NCBI GenBank assembly: GCA_007844125.1 | Contig: CM017567.1 | Span: forward strand, 16,419,875-16,483,874 | DNA length: 64,000 nt | Direction: 5' to 3' | DNA from: Sinonovacula constricta | Lineage: Eukaryota; Mollusca; Bivalvia; Cardiida; Solecurtidae | Shown here: positions 46,983 through 61,900 of the stretch, piece by piece | Layout: every line of letters begins with the position of its first letter | Position numbering within the stretch: position 1 is the stretch's first letter | Translations under genes and position numbers: made by a program | The notes under the pieces: generated by a model | What the model saw: the letters and a program-made list of their open reading frames with translations, nothing else | Database searches by the model: none | Told to the model about the DNA's origin: nothing

Positions 46983-49900
46983 GTAAGAAACTTCAATAGC
47001 ACTTTAATGATTGTATAAATTTACAATATACTCAGCACATTATATAAGTGATGATAGCTAATGCTTAATATAAAACATACACTACAAACAGGTGTTGTTA
47101 ATGCAGTATTCTTTAAGATGAATGTTACACTTTACTGCTTAACCATTCACATGTATAATAACAGTTTTTTTTATTGAAGTATAAATATAATTACGGTCTA
47201 CTCGGGCATTTACTGCTCATATAATAAGGATGGGGTTGATTTGGTTATTTATCATTAAAGTCCTATATGTGTGATTAGAGAGTTGTTCACGTAGACACGA
47301 AGTTGGCCATATTGGCACCATCAAAATAATATTAACGATCAAACATCTATATGTTCATGAGAGCTATCTGGACAGATAATTACATTCATTAAATAATTTT
47401 TATTGTTTGCTTAGAAGCCGACGTACGGCTGTTGACACGTGGCAGAATCAGTTGACGGAGAAAACATTTAATTAATTCCTGAAGTCTTCACAACAACAAC
47501 AACTTGCATGTATTTGTAGTGCACGTGCGATTATGATGCATTTTAGATTTGCAATATCTCTCTATCCATGGTGCATTAAGTTAAAAACTATAGTTATTTA
47601 TTGCAAGCATGTAATTATAGTAAAATTGCTACAAGATAATGTAAAGAAAACAATGCACATTGCTTGAGAGTTTGCCTCAAATATGTCTGGAGCTGACTAA
47701 CCTGGATCGGCTCTGATGCCATTAGAATAATCAATTTGTGCTTGGCAAGCTGAAAAATATTAATTAACCAAGGTGTGTTTTCTTAATTAAAATAACTACA
47801 CACTTCTGTATTTGATAGTATTTGGGACGAATCGTCAATTAATATCTACTTGACTTCTATTTTACAAATAATATAATTAATACAGATAATGCTTGTAATT
47901 TAATATACTCTACGATATAAAGATTAAAAGTTATTGCCAATCAAATAATGAGTGTAAGCAGCTGCTTTGTGTGTCCATGCTTGAGACGGAAACACGTGCA
48001 AACGATAGTAGGGTTTGGTCTTCGGCCCGACCGTGACAAGAAACCAAGGTATGAGAGGCTGAGCGGTCAAAGGAGTGAAGGCTATCTGTTGAACATGGTT
48101 GACATTTAATACTAACCATCAAGTACTTGCAGAAACCTGTGTGCCTAAAGGTATTAAGTTTCAAGAGATGATATCTAATCTCTGGTTGGATATCGAGTGA
48201 AATAGGTCTTTTAGTAAGGACGGGTATTGCAGTGCTGGATCCAGATCACACGGAACCTCAGACAACACATACATAATAAATGGTATATGTCGCACGTAAA
48301 TTCATTTTAATAAGATTGTTAAAAGCGTTAATCTTTGTTCGACAAGTTCGAGTTAGATATGGACGGAGAAACAATTTAATATGTTAGAAGTACTTATAAT
48401 TACTAAATTAACATATCCATGATTAACTTTTCGCAATCCCACATTGCAGCAACATGTAAGCCAAAACTCGGAGTACTGGAAGCGATATGCTGCCAAGCCA
48501 TACCGATCCCGCGACATATCGTTTGACTATAGAGCTGCTATGCAAGAGCTGAATGAGGCGAGGGTTGACCAAGAAGATCCGAGATTGATTCAGCTGATCA
48601 GGGATTATTACATTGACCCTCCCTCGGACCTGGAATATAATCTGACCGAACCAGGGGTGGAAGACAAGTCGCAAGGTCAATCAAAGTATATTGACTCACA
48701 GTTGCATTCAATGGTAAGTGATATACATGTCAGAGTTGCATTCAATGGTATGTGTTAAACTGCTCAGTAGCAATAAACGGTACGTGAAATACATGCCACA
48801 GAAGCAATAAATGGTAGGTAGGTGAACTAAAAAGGTAAATGACATACACGTCACAGTTGCATTCATTGGTAAATGAAATATACGTCACAGTTGCATCCAA
48901 TGGTAAATGATATACACGTCACAGTTGCATTCAATGGTAAATGACATACACGTCACATTTGCATCCAATGGTAAATGACATACACGTCACAGTTGCATTC
49001 ATTGGTAAATGAAATATACGTCACAGTTGCATCCAATGGTAAATGACATACACGTCACAGTTGCATTCAATGGTAAATGACATACACGTCACATTTGCAT
49101 TAAATGGTCAATGAAATACACGTCACAGTTGCATCCAATGGTAAATGACATACACGTCACATTTGCATTAAATGGTAAATGACATACACGTCACAGTTGC
49201 ATTAAATGGTAAATGACATACACGTCACAGTTGCATTCAATGGTAAATGACATACACGTCACAGTTGCATCCAATGGTAAATGACATACACGTCACAGTT
49301 GCATTCATTGGTAAATGAAATATACGTCACATTTGCATTAAATGGTAAATGACATACACGTCACAGTTGCATCCAATGGTAAATGACATACACGTCACAG
49401 TTGCATTCATTGGTAAATGAAATATACGTCACATTTGCATTAAATGGTAAATGACATACACGTCACAGTTGCATCCAATGGTAAATGACATACACGTCAC
49501 AGTTGCATTCATTGGTAAATGAAATATACGTCACAGTTGCATCCAATGGTAAATGACATACACGTCACAGTTGCATCCAATGGTAAATGACATACACGTC
49601 ACAGTTGCATCCATTGGTAAATGAAATATACGTCACATTTGCATTAAATGGTAAATGACATACACGTCACAGTTGCATCCAATGGTAAATGACATACACG
49701 TCACAGTTGCATTCATTGGTAAATGAAATATACGTCACATTTGCATTAAATGGTAAATGACATACACGTCACAGTTGCATCCAATGGTAAATGACATACA
49801 CGTCACAGTTGCATTCATTGGTAAATGAAATATACGTCACATTTGCATTAAATGGTAAATGACATACACGTCACAGTTGCATCCAATGGTAAATGACATA

Positions 49901-52900
49901 CACGTCACAGTTGCATTCATTGGTAAATGAAATATACGTCACATTTGCATTAAATGGTAAATGACATACACGTCACAGTTGCATTCATTGGTAAATGAAA
50001 TATACGTCACATTTGCATTCAATGGTAAATGACATACACGTCACAGTTGCATCCAATGGTAAATGACATACACGTCACAGTTGCATTCATTGGTAAATGA
50101 CATACACGTCACAGTTGCATTCATTGGTAAATGAAATATACGTCACATTTGCATTAAATGGTAAATGACATACACGTCACAGTTGCATCCAATGGTAAAT
50201 GACATACACGTCACAGTTGCATTCATTGGTAAATGAAATATACGTCAAATTTGCATTAAATGGTAAATGACATACACGTCACAGTTGCATCCAATGGTAA
50301 ATGACATACACGTCACAGTTGCATTCAATGGTAAATGACATACACGTCACAGTTGCATTCAATGGTAAATGACATACACGTCACGGTTGCATTCAAAGGT
50401 AAATTACATACACGTCACAGTTGCATTCAATGGTAAATGACATACACGTCACGGTTGCATCCAATGGTAAATGACATACACGTCACAGTTGCATTAAATG
50501 GTAAATGACATACACGTCACGGTTGCATTCAATGGTAAATGACATACACGTCACGGTTGCATTAAATGGTAAATGACATACACGTCACGGTTGCATCCAA
50601 TGGTAAATGACATACACGTCACATTTGCATTAAATGGTAAATGATATACACGTCACAGTTGCATTCAATGGTAAATGACATACTCGTCACGGTTGCATCC
50701 AATGGTAAATGACATACACGTCACAGTTGCATTAAATGGTCAATGACATACACGTCACAGTTGCATCCAATGGTAAATGACATACACGTCACAGTTGCAT
50801 TCATTGGTAAATGAAATATACGTCGCATTTGCATTAAATGGTCAATGAAATACACGTCACAGTTGCATTCATTGGTAAATGAAATACACGTCACAGTTGC
50901 ATTCATTGGTAAATGAAATACATGCCACAGTTGCATTGAATGGTCAATGAACTACACGTCACAGATGCATTCAATGGTAAGTGTAATGCCTTCACAGGTG
51001 CATTCATTGATAAGTGAAATGCATGTCCTATTTTTAATGCTACATTATAAAGGTGGTATAATAAATAAGTTATAAATTGTGTTATATGCAGAAATATAAA
51101 CCTTTCCCTAAATATAGTGTTACAATTATTTTTGATGACATTTTAAGTAAATAAAGGATCAGGCTTTTACTTCCAACATTGTCAAAACACGACTGTTGAA
51201 AATAGAAAATGTGCTTGAAGACTGTTTTTATGGTACTCTGCAATATCGTGGTATACATGCAACTTGTGAGTGACAGTCAGTGCATCCTATATATTGCTTA
51301 TATATCCATATATACGCCCTAAATGGCTTCTGGCAGACAACGCATCCTTAAGCTGAAAAGTCAAGTCAGACGTTCATAAGTACTTTTAAGTGATTACTAA
51401 AATGTAAAATGGGGTCATTTTTCTTATGTCAGCTTCGGAATTGACTACCTTTACCCATTTATCTGTACGAATGTTAGGTATCTTTCTGTTTGCTTTTGCT
51501 TGTTGTTTGAAAACAATTTTGAATTCGCTTGCCTACATTTTGCTGGAAAAAACTGACACAATCTCTTAACCAAAGTTTGCCAGGGGTGACATAATCACTC
51601 ACAATTTATGCCTGTGGTGACTCAAGGGTAGTAGAGTAAGACCTGAAGGGTAGTAGATTAAGACCTGAAGGGAAGTAGAGTAAGACCTAAAGGGTAGTAG
51701 AGTAAGACCTCAAGGGTAGGAGAGTAAGACCTCAAGGGTAGTAAAGTAAGACCTCAAGGGTAGAAGAAAAGAACCTCAATGGTAGAATAGTATGACCTCA
51801 ATGGTCGAAGAGTATGACCTCAATGGTAGAAGAAAAGGACCTCAATGGTAGAAGAACAGGACCTCAATGGTAGAGGAGAAAAGCCTCAATGGTAGAAGAG
51901 TAAGACCTCAATGGTAGAAGAGTAGGACCTCAATGGTAGAAGAGAAGGACCTCATTGGTAGAAGATTAAGACCTCAATGGTAGAAGATTAAGACCTCAAT
52001 GGTAGAAGAGGAGGACCTCAATGGTAGAAGATTAAGACCTTAATGGTAGAATAGACCTCAATGGTAGAAGAGAAGGACCTTAAAGGTAGAAGATTAAGAC
52101 CTCAATGGTAGAAGAGGAGGACCTCAATGGTAGAAGATTAAGACCTCAAAGGTAGAAGAGAAGGACCTCAATAGTAGAAGAGAAGGACCTCAATAGTAGA
52201 AGAGGAGGACCTCAATGGTAGAAGATTAAGACCTCAATGGTAGAAGATTAAAACCTCAATGGTAGAAGAGGAGGACCGTAATGGTAGAAGATTAAGACCT
52301 CGGTAGAAGAGAAGGATCTCAATGGTAGAAGAGAAGAGCCTCAATGGTAGAAGAGTAAGACCTCAATGGTAGAAGATTAAGACCTCAATGGTAGAAGAGA
52401 ATGACCTCAATGGTAGAAGAGAAGGACCTCAATGGTAGAAGAGAAGGACCTCAATGGTAGAAGAGGAGGACCTCAATGGTAGAAGTTTAAGACCTCAGTG
52501 GTAGAAGAGAAGGACCTCAATGGTAGAAGAGTAAGACCTCAATGGTAGAAGAGAAGGACCTCAATGGTAGAAGATTAAGACCTCAATGGTAGAAGAGGAG
52601 GACCTCAATGGTAGAAGAGGAGGACCTCAATGGTAGAAGAGAAGGACCTCAATAGTAGAAGAGAAGGACCTCAATGGTAGAAGAGAAGGACCTCAATAGT
52701 AGAAGAGGAGGACCTCAATGGTAGAAGAGGAGGACCTCAATGGTAGAAGAGTAAGACCTCAATGGTAGAAGAGAAGGACCTCAATGGTAGAAGATTAAGA
52801 CCCCAATGGTAGAAGAGGAGGACCTCAATGGTGGAAGATTAAGACCTCAATGATAGAAGAGAAGGACCTCAATGGTAGAAGAAAAGGACCTCAATAGTAG

Positions 52901-55900
52901 AAGAGAAGGACCTCAATGGTAGAAGAGGAGGACCTCAATGGTAGAAGTTTAAGACCTCAGTGGTAGAAGAGAAGGACCTCAATGGTAGAAGAGTAAGACC
53001 TCAATAGTAGAAGAGAAGGACCTCAATGGTAGAAGATTAAGACCTCAATGGTAGAAGAGGAGGACCTCAATGGTAGAAGAGAAGGACCTCAATGGTAGAA
53101 GAGAAGGACCTCAATAGTAGAAGAGAAGGACCTCAATGGTAGAAAAGAAGGACCCCAATGGTAGAAAAGGAGGACCTCAATGGTGGAAGATTAAGACCTC
53201 AATGGTAGAAGATTAAGACCTCAATGGTAGAAGAGAAGGGCCACAATGGTAGAAGAGAAGGACCTCAATGGTAGAAGAGGAGGACCTCAATGGTAGAAGA
53301 GTAGGACCTCAATAGTAGAAGAGTAAGACCTCAATGGTAGAAGAGGAGGACCTCAATGGTAGAAGAGTAGGACCTCAATGGTAGAAGAGAAAAACCTCAA
53401 TGGTAGAAGAGAATGACCTCAATGGTAGAAGAGAAGGACCTCATTGGTAGAAGAGAAGGACCTCAATGGTAGAAGAGGACGACCTCAATGGTAGAAGATT
53501 AAGACCTCAATGGTAGAAGAGTAGGACTTCAATGGTAGAAGAGAAGGACCTCAATAGTAGAAGAGAAGGACCTCAATGGTAGAAGAGAAGGACCTCAATG
53601 GTAGAAGAGAAGGACCTCAATGGTAGAAGATTAAGACCTCAGTGGTAGAAGAGAAGGACCTCAATGGTAGAAGAGATCTCAATGATGGAAGAGAAGGACC
53701 TCAATGGTAGAAGAGTAGGACCTCAATGGTAGAAGAGGAGGACCTCAATGGTAGAAGATTAAGACCTCAATATGGTAGAATAGACCTCAATGGTAGAAGA
53801 GAAGGACCTCAATAGAAGAAGAGGAGGACCTTAATGGTAGAAGATTAGGACCTCAATGGTAGCAGAGGAGGACCTCAATGGTAGAAGATAAAGACCTCAA
53901 AGGTAGAAGAGAAGGACCTCAATGGTAGAAGATTAAGACCTCAATGGTAGAAGAGTAATACCTCAATGGTAGAAGATTAAGACCTCAATGGTAGAAGAGA
54001 AGGACCTCAGTGGTATAAGATTAAGACCTCAATAGTAGAAGAGTAAGACCTCAATGGTAGAAGAGAAGGACCTTAATAGTAGAAGAGAAGGACTCCAATG
54101 GTTGAAGATTAAGACCTCAATGGTAGAAGAGGCGGACCTCAATGGTAGAAGATTAAGACCTCAATGGTACAAGAGTAAGACCTCATTGGTAGAAGAGAAG
54201 GACCTCAATGGTACAAGATTAAGACCTCAATGGTAAAAGAGAAGGACCTCAATGGTAGAAGAGAAGGCCTAGTGCTGTCTCCACTGTGAGTAATAAGGCG
54301 TCTGTGTACATCATAACTAGTGCTGTCTTCAATGTAAGTTGTAAGGAATCGGTGTACATCATAGTTGGTGCTATCTCTACTGTGAGGTATAAGGAGTCGG
54401 TGTACATCATAAGTAGTGCTGTCTCCACTGTAAGTCGTATGGAGTCGGTGTACATCATAACTAGTGCTGTCTCCACTGTGAGTTATAAGGATTCGGTGTA
54501 CATCATATCTGGTGCTGTCTCTACTGTTAGTGTTAATGAGTCGGTGTACATCATAACTAGTGCTGCCTCTACTGTGAGTTGTAAGGAGTCGGTGTACATC
54601 ATATCTGGTGCTGTCTCCACTGTTAGTTATAAGGACTCGGTGTACATCGTATCTGGTGCTGTCTCCACTGTTAGTTATAAGGACTCGGTGTACATCATAA
54701 CTAGTACTGTCTCCACCGTTAGTTATAAGGAGTCGGTGTACATCATATCTGGTGCTGTCTCTACTGTGAGTTATATGGACTCGGTGTACATCATAACTAG
54801 TGCTGTCACCACTGTAAGTTATAAGAAATCGGTGTACATCATATCTGGTGCTGTCTCTACTGTGAGTTATAAGGACTCGGTGTACATCATAAATAGTGCT
54901 GTCTCCACTGTTAGTTATAAGGAGTCGGTGTACATCATATCTAGTGCTGTCACCACTGTGAGTTATAAGGAGTCGGTGTACATCATAACTAGTGCTGTCT
55001 CTACTGTGAGTTATAAGGAGTCGGTGTACACCATATCTAGTGCTGTCTCTACTGTGAGTTATAAGGAGTCGGTGTACATCATACCTAGTGCTGTCTCTAC
55101 TGTTAGTTATAAGGAGTCGGTGTACATCATATCTAGTGCTGTCTCTACTGTGAGTTATAAGGAGTCGGTGTACATCATATCTGTTGCTGTCTTCACTGTC
55201 AGTTATAAGGAGTCGGTGTACATCATAACTAGTGCTGTCTCCACTGTTAGTTGTAAGGAGCCGGTGTACATCATAACTAGTGCTGTCTCCACTGTGAGTT
55301 ATAAGGATTCGGTGTACATCATATCTGGTGATGTCTCTACTGTTAGTTATAAGGAGTCGGTGTACATCATATCTAGTGCTGTCACCACTGTGAGTTATAA
55401 GGAGTCGGTGTACATCATATCTGGTGCTGTCTCTACTGTGAGTTATAAGGACTCGGTGTACATCATAACTAGTGCTGTCTCCACTGTTAGTTATAAGGAG
55501 TCGGTGTACATCGTATCTAGTGCTGTCACCACTGTGAGTTATAAGGAGTCGGTGTACATCATATCTAGTTCTGTCTCTACTGTGAGTTATAAGGAGTCGG
55601 TGTACATCATATCTGTTGCTGTCTTCACTGTCAGTTATAAGGAGTCGGTGTACATCATATCTGGTGCTGTCTCTACTGTGAGTTATAAGGACTCGGTGTA
55701 CATCATATCTGGTGCTGTCTCTACTGTCAGTTATAAGGAGTCGGTGTACATCATATCTGGTGCTGTCTCTACTGTCAGTTATAAGGAGTCGGTGTACATC
55801 ATATCTAGTTCTGTCTCTACTGTGAGTTATAAGGAGTCGGTGTACATCATATCTGTTGCTGTCTTCACTGTCAGTTATAAGGAGTCGGTGTACATCATAT

Positions 55901-58900
55901 CTGTTGCTGTCTTCACTGTCAGTTATAAGGATTCGGTGTACATCATATCTGTTGCTGTCTTCACTGTCAGTTATAAGGAGTCGGTGTACATCATAACTTG
56001 TGCTGTCTCCACTGTTAGTTGTAAGGAGTCGGTGTACATCATAACTAGTGCTGTCTCCACTGTGAGTTATAAGGAGTCGGTGTACATCATATCTGGTGCT
56101 GTCTCCACTGTCAGTTATAAGGAGTCGGTGTACATCATAACTTGTGCTGTCTCCACTGTTAGTTATAAGGACTCGGTGTACATCATAACTAGTACTGTCT
56201 CCACTGTTAGTTATAAGGAGTCGGTGTACATCATATCTGGTGCTGTCTCTACTGTGAGTTATATGGACTCGGTGTACATCATAACTAGTGCTGTCTCCAC
56301 TGTAAGTTATAAGAAATCGGTGTACATCATATCTGGTGCTGTCTCTACTGTGAGTTATAAGGACTCGGTGTACATCATAAATAGTGCTGTCTCCACTGTT
56401 AGTTATAAGGAGTCGGTGTACATCATATCTAGTGCTGTCACCACTGTGAGTTATAAGGAGTCGGTGTACATCATAACTAGTGCTGTCTCTACTGTGAGTT
56501 ATAAGGAGTCGGTGTACACCATATCTAGTGCTGTCTCTACTGTGAGTTATAAGGAGTCGGTGTACATCATAACTAGTGCTGTCTCTACTGTGAGTTATAA
56601 GGAGTCGGTGTACATCATATCTAGTGCTGTCTCTACTGTGAGTTATAAGGAGTCGGTGTACATCATATCTGTTGCTGTCTTCACTGTCAGTTATAAGGAG
56701 TCGGTGTACATCATAACTAGTGCTGTCTCCACTGTTAGTTGTAAGGAGTCGGTGTACATCATAACTAGTGCTGTCTCCACTGTGAGTTATAAGGATTCGG
56801 TGTATATCATATCTGGTGATGTCTCTACTGTTAGTTATAAGGAGTCGGTGTACATCATATCTAGTGCTGTCACCACTGTGAGTTATAAGGAGTCCGTGTA
56901 CATCATATCTGGTGCTGTCTCTACTGTGAGTTATAAGGACTCGGTGTACATCATAACTAGTGCTGTCTCCACTGTTAGTTATAAGGAGTCGGTGTACATC
57001 GTATCTAGTGCTGTCACCACTGTGAGTTATAAGGAGTCGGTGTACATCATATCTAGTTCTGTCTCTACTGTGAGTTATAAGGAGTCGGTGTACATCATAT
57101 CTGTTGCTGTCTTCACTGTCAGTTATAAGGAGTCGGTGTACATCATATCTGGTGCTGTCTCTACTGTGAGTTATAAGGACTCGGTGTACATCATATCTGG
57201 TGCTGTCTCTACTGTCAGTTATAAGGAGTCGGTGTACATCATATCTGGTGCTGTCTCTACTGTCAGTTATAAGGAGTCGGTGTACATCATATCTAGTTCT
57301 GTCTCTACTGTGAGTTATAAGGAGTCGGTGTACATCATATCTGTTGCTGTCTTCACTGTCAGTTATAAGGAGTCGGTGTACATCATATCTGTTGCTGTCT
57401 TCACTGTCAGTTATAAGGAGTCGGTGTACATCATATCTGTTGCTGTCTTCACTGTCAGTTATAAGGAGTCGGTGTACATCATAACTTGTGCTGTCTCCAC
57501 TGTTAGTTGTAAGGAGTCGGTGTACATCATAACTAGTGCTGTCTCCACTGTCAGTTATAAGGAGTCGGTGTACATCATAACTTGTGCTGTCTCCACTGTA
57601 AGTTATAAGGACTCGGTGTACATCATAACTAGTACTGTCTCCACTGTTAGTTATAAGGAGTCGGTGTACATCATATCTGGTGCTGTCTCTACTGTGAGTT
57701 ATATGGACTCGGTGTACATCATAACTAGTGCTGTCTCCACTGTAAGTTATAAGAAATCGGTGTACATCATATCTGGTGTTGTCTCTACTGTGAGTTATAA
57801 GGACTCGGTGTACATCATAAATAGTGCTGTCTCCACTGTTAGTTATAAGAAGTCGGTGTACATCATATCTAGTGCTGTCACCACTGTGAGTTATAAGGAG
57901 TCGGTGTACATCATAACTGGTGCTGTCTCTACTGTGAGTTATAAGGAGTCGGTGTACACCATATCTAGTGCTGTCTCTACTGTGAGTTATAAGGAGTCGG
58001 TGTACATCATAACTAGTGCTGTCTCTACTGTGAGTTATAAGGAGTCGGTGTACATCATATCTAGTGCTGTCTCTACTGTGAGTTATAAGGAGTCGGTGTA
58101 CATCATATCTGTTGCTGTCTTCACTGTCAGTTATAAGGAGTCGGTGTACATCATAACTAGTGCTGTCTCCACTGTTAGTTTAAGGAGTCGGTGTACATCA
58201 TAACTAGTGCTGTCTCCACTGTGAGTTATAAGGATTCGGTGTACATCATATCTGGTGATGTCTCTACTGTTAGTTATAAGGGGTCGGTGTACATCATATC
58301 TAGTGCTGTCACCACTGTGAGTTATAAGGAGTCGGTGTACATCATATCTGGTGCTGTCTCTACTGTGAGTTATAAGGACTCGGTGTACATCATAACTAGT
58401 GCTGTCTCCACTGTTAGTTATAAGGAGTCGGTGTACATCGTATCTAGTGCTGTCACCACTGTGAGTTATAAGGAGTCGGTGTACATCATATCTAGTTCTG
58501 TCTCTACTGTGAGTTATAAGGAGTCGGTGTACATCATATCTGTTGCTGTCTTCATTGTCAGTTATAAGGAGTCGGTGTACATCATATCTGGTGCTGTCTC
58601 TACTGTGAGTTATAAGGACTCGGTGTACATCATATCTGGTGCTGTCTCTACTGTCAGTTATAAGGAGTCCGTGTACATCATATCTGGTGCTGTCTCTACT
58701 GTCAGTTATAAGGAGTCGGTGTACATCATATCTAGTTCTGTCTCTACTGTGAGTTATAAGGAGTCGGTGTACATCATATCTGTTGCTGTCTTCACTGTCA
58801 GTTATAAGGAGTCGGTGTACATCATATCTGTTGCTGTCTTCACTGTCAGTTATAAGGAGTCGGTGTACATCATAACTAGTGCTGTCTCCACTGTGAGTTA

Positions 58901-61900
58901 TAAGGAGTCGGTGTACATCATAACTTGTGCTGTCTCCACTGTTAGTTGTAAGGAGTCGGTGTACATCATAACTAGTGCTGTCTCCACTGTCAGTTATAAG
59001 GAGTCGGTGTACATCATAACTTGTGCTGTCTCCACTGTTAGTTGTAAGGAGTCGGTGTACATCATAACTAGTGCTGTCTCCACTGTGAGTTATAAGGAGT
59101 CGGTGTACATCATATCTGGTGCTGTCTCTACTGTGAGTTATAAGGAGTCGGTGTACATCATATCTGGTGCTGTCTCTACTGTTAGTTATAAGGAGTCGGT
59201 GTACATCATAACTAGTGCTGTCTCCACTGTGAGTTATAAGGAGTCGGTGTACATCATATCTGGTGCTGTCTCTACTGTTAGTTATAAGGAGTCGGTGTAC
59301 ATCATATCTAGTGCTGTCACCACTGTGAGTTATAAGGAGTCGGTGTACATCATATCTGGTGCTGTCACCACTGTGAGTTATAAGGAGTCGGTGTACATCA
59401 TATCTGGTGCTGTCTCTACTGTTAGTTATAAGGAGTCGGTGTACATCATATCTAGTGCTGTCACCACTGTGAGTTATAAGGAGTCGGTGTACATCATATC
59501 TGGTGCTGTCTTTAATGTGAGTTATAAGGAGTCGGTGTACATCATATCTAGTGCTGTCACCACTGTGAGTTATAAGGAGTCGGTGTACATCATAACTAGT
59601 GCTGTCTCTACTGTGAGTTATAACTAGGGATGTTAACGAATATTCGAATATTCGAATATCATGTCGCTATTCGAATAGAGATTTGGGGATTCGAATAATT
59701 TATCTTTTTTATTTCACGTTTGTTAAGTTTGAAGGAAAATTGAAAAGACATTTCTTTAGTTGATCGTTCTGTCTCCCAACGACTTAAGACACTGGCTGTA
59801 AGTGTAGGGGGTGGGCCATGTCTCCTGATAACAAATTGCCATCTGGTTAACAGCATGAAATCATCTTACCGCGCACAGCCTCTTCTCCGCCCCCTCTCCC
59901 ACTTAGACCCAGTCACATCACCATACAGCTGTGGAAACAGTAGCCAAAGTTCAATAAACACACATGTCAGTTCAATGCTGCGGCAATTAGCTACAGCAAT
60001 TACGTAACATTGACCCTTTGCATTGACCCTACCCAGCTTCGGTCGGGATAGTGTGTAATAAATACATTATATAAGGTTATACTTATTGACAAAAGTCCAC
60101 CAGAACTTCTTTTATTTTTGGAAAGCACAACTAGATCTCTGTCAAACAAACTTTAATTGCAATCACTTTCTGATTTTGTCATTCTACTTCATACTTGTTA
60201 TTTTATTCCTATACAATACCGCGACATCTGTTACTTTTTGTCTCCGCGATTTTCTGTACTCTGTTTTGCTTCGTTCGTTCCGGATAACAAAATTATAAAT
60301 CTACAGACTTTTTAATTGTTCGTCATAGGTTTACTTAACACACTTAAAACTCACAATTTACAATTTAAAGCATTCTTTATATATGTATTGGTTGGTACTT
60401 CATCAGTTTATCAACAGTCAGGTTATCTTGACACTAGCCAATCACAGTAATTGTCGTCATCAAATGGTTTTGTTTACCCTCGCCTTTCATACAGCGGTCT
60501 AAAACAAGGGGACGCATGCTCAAGTCTGCTCTACATAATGTTCACTAATGATATTTTAAGCAACATCCATATTAATTCACAAGACACTTTTGCTATAAAT
60601 AATGAAAATATATATTTGATATCATTTGCCGATTTGCAATTAATCAGTTGTCATTAACAGCATACACTAAATGTAAAATATTTGATTCTCTAGTTGGAAA
60701 TATACTCAGCTATAATTCTGCAATCTGGGGGTATCACGAGGCAGAAGCAATCGAATTAATCCACTGTAAGTTTCTTAGAAAAACCCTAGGGGTAAAACAA
60801 TCTACTAACATAGACGGTCTATATGGAGAACTAGGCCGACTTCCAATGAAAATAATTAGAGAAATTAATATCATTAAATATTGGGTAAAAATAGTTAACT
60901 CTGGTAATTCGTTAGTAAAATCTATCTATAATATGATGGCAGATGGCGCAAATAACAACATAACATAGGGAAATTTAAACTGGGCATATCAAATTAGAAC
61001 CCTATTGCAAAAAATCGGATTAATGAATATTTGGATGCTGCAAATAGCAAACAAAAGTTCAATATTTACAAGCCGAACAACGAATAAAAGATATCTATAG
61101 ACAAAGCTGGTACTCAAACATAAATAATTCATCTAGATTATCTTTCTATTGTCTATATAAAACATGAATTTGAAATAGAAATGTACCTAAAGCACAATAT
61201 TGAACCTAGATACCAGACAGCTATATCCAAATTTAGGCTGTATTCCTTTAATTTAAATATCGAAACAGGTAGATATACAAACACAAGAAGAGACATGCGA
61301 ATATGCACACAATATAACATGAATATTTGTTGAGGATTGTTATCATTTTCTTTTAATATGTCCCAAATATCGAGAAATAAGACAACAGCTTTTTAAATCA
61401 TATTTTTGCAATTTTCCGACAAAACAGAAATATATCAGCCTCATGTCTTCACAAAATAGAAACACTATTAGAAATATTGAAAAATATATTATATTAGCTT
61501 TCAAAATCCGTAATTAACAATAATATTGTTCTTCCCGAAAAACAAACGTGTAATTGCACTACTGATCACAATTGTTTATATGTTTTAATATTTGGCTTTA
61601 TGTATTGATTGTATATGCATTATGCCAATAAAGTATATGTATGTATACACGTTCACCCATAGGCATATGGCGAGCAGGTTCGTCACTTGTGTATTGGTAA
61701 CGAAATGCCCCTAATTGACATGTTATAGCTTCGGATTGACGCCCTTAGCGATATCAGCCAATCACAATTAAACATCAATCTGACCCCAACCAATCAAGAC
61801 CTTTAATTGGCTGTACACTTCATTTTCGAAAATGCCTCCTTTAATCATTAATGTATTTAATAAGATTAGTTCACAAAACATAACTGACTGTTTGTGTTTA

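Noticed and set aside
59659..59856. hAT transposase remnant on the minus strand
   Set aside because: The 65-codon frame near the left terminus shows no recognisable transposase motif.
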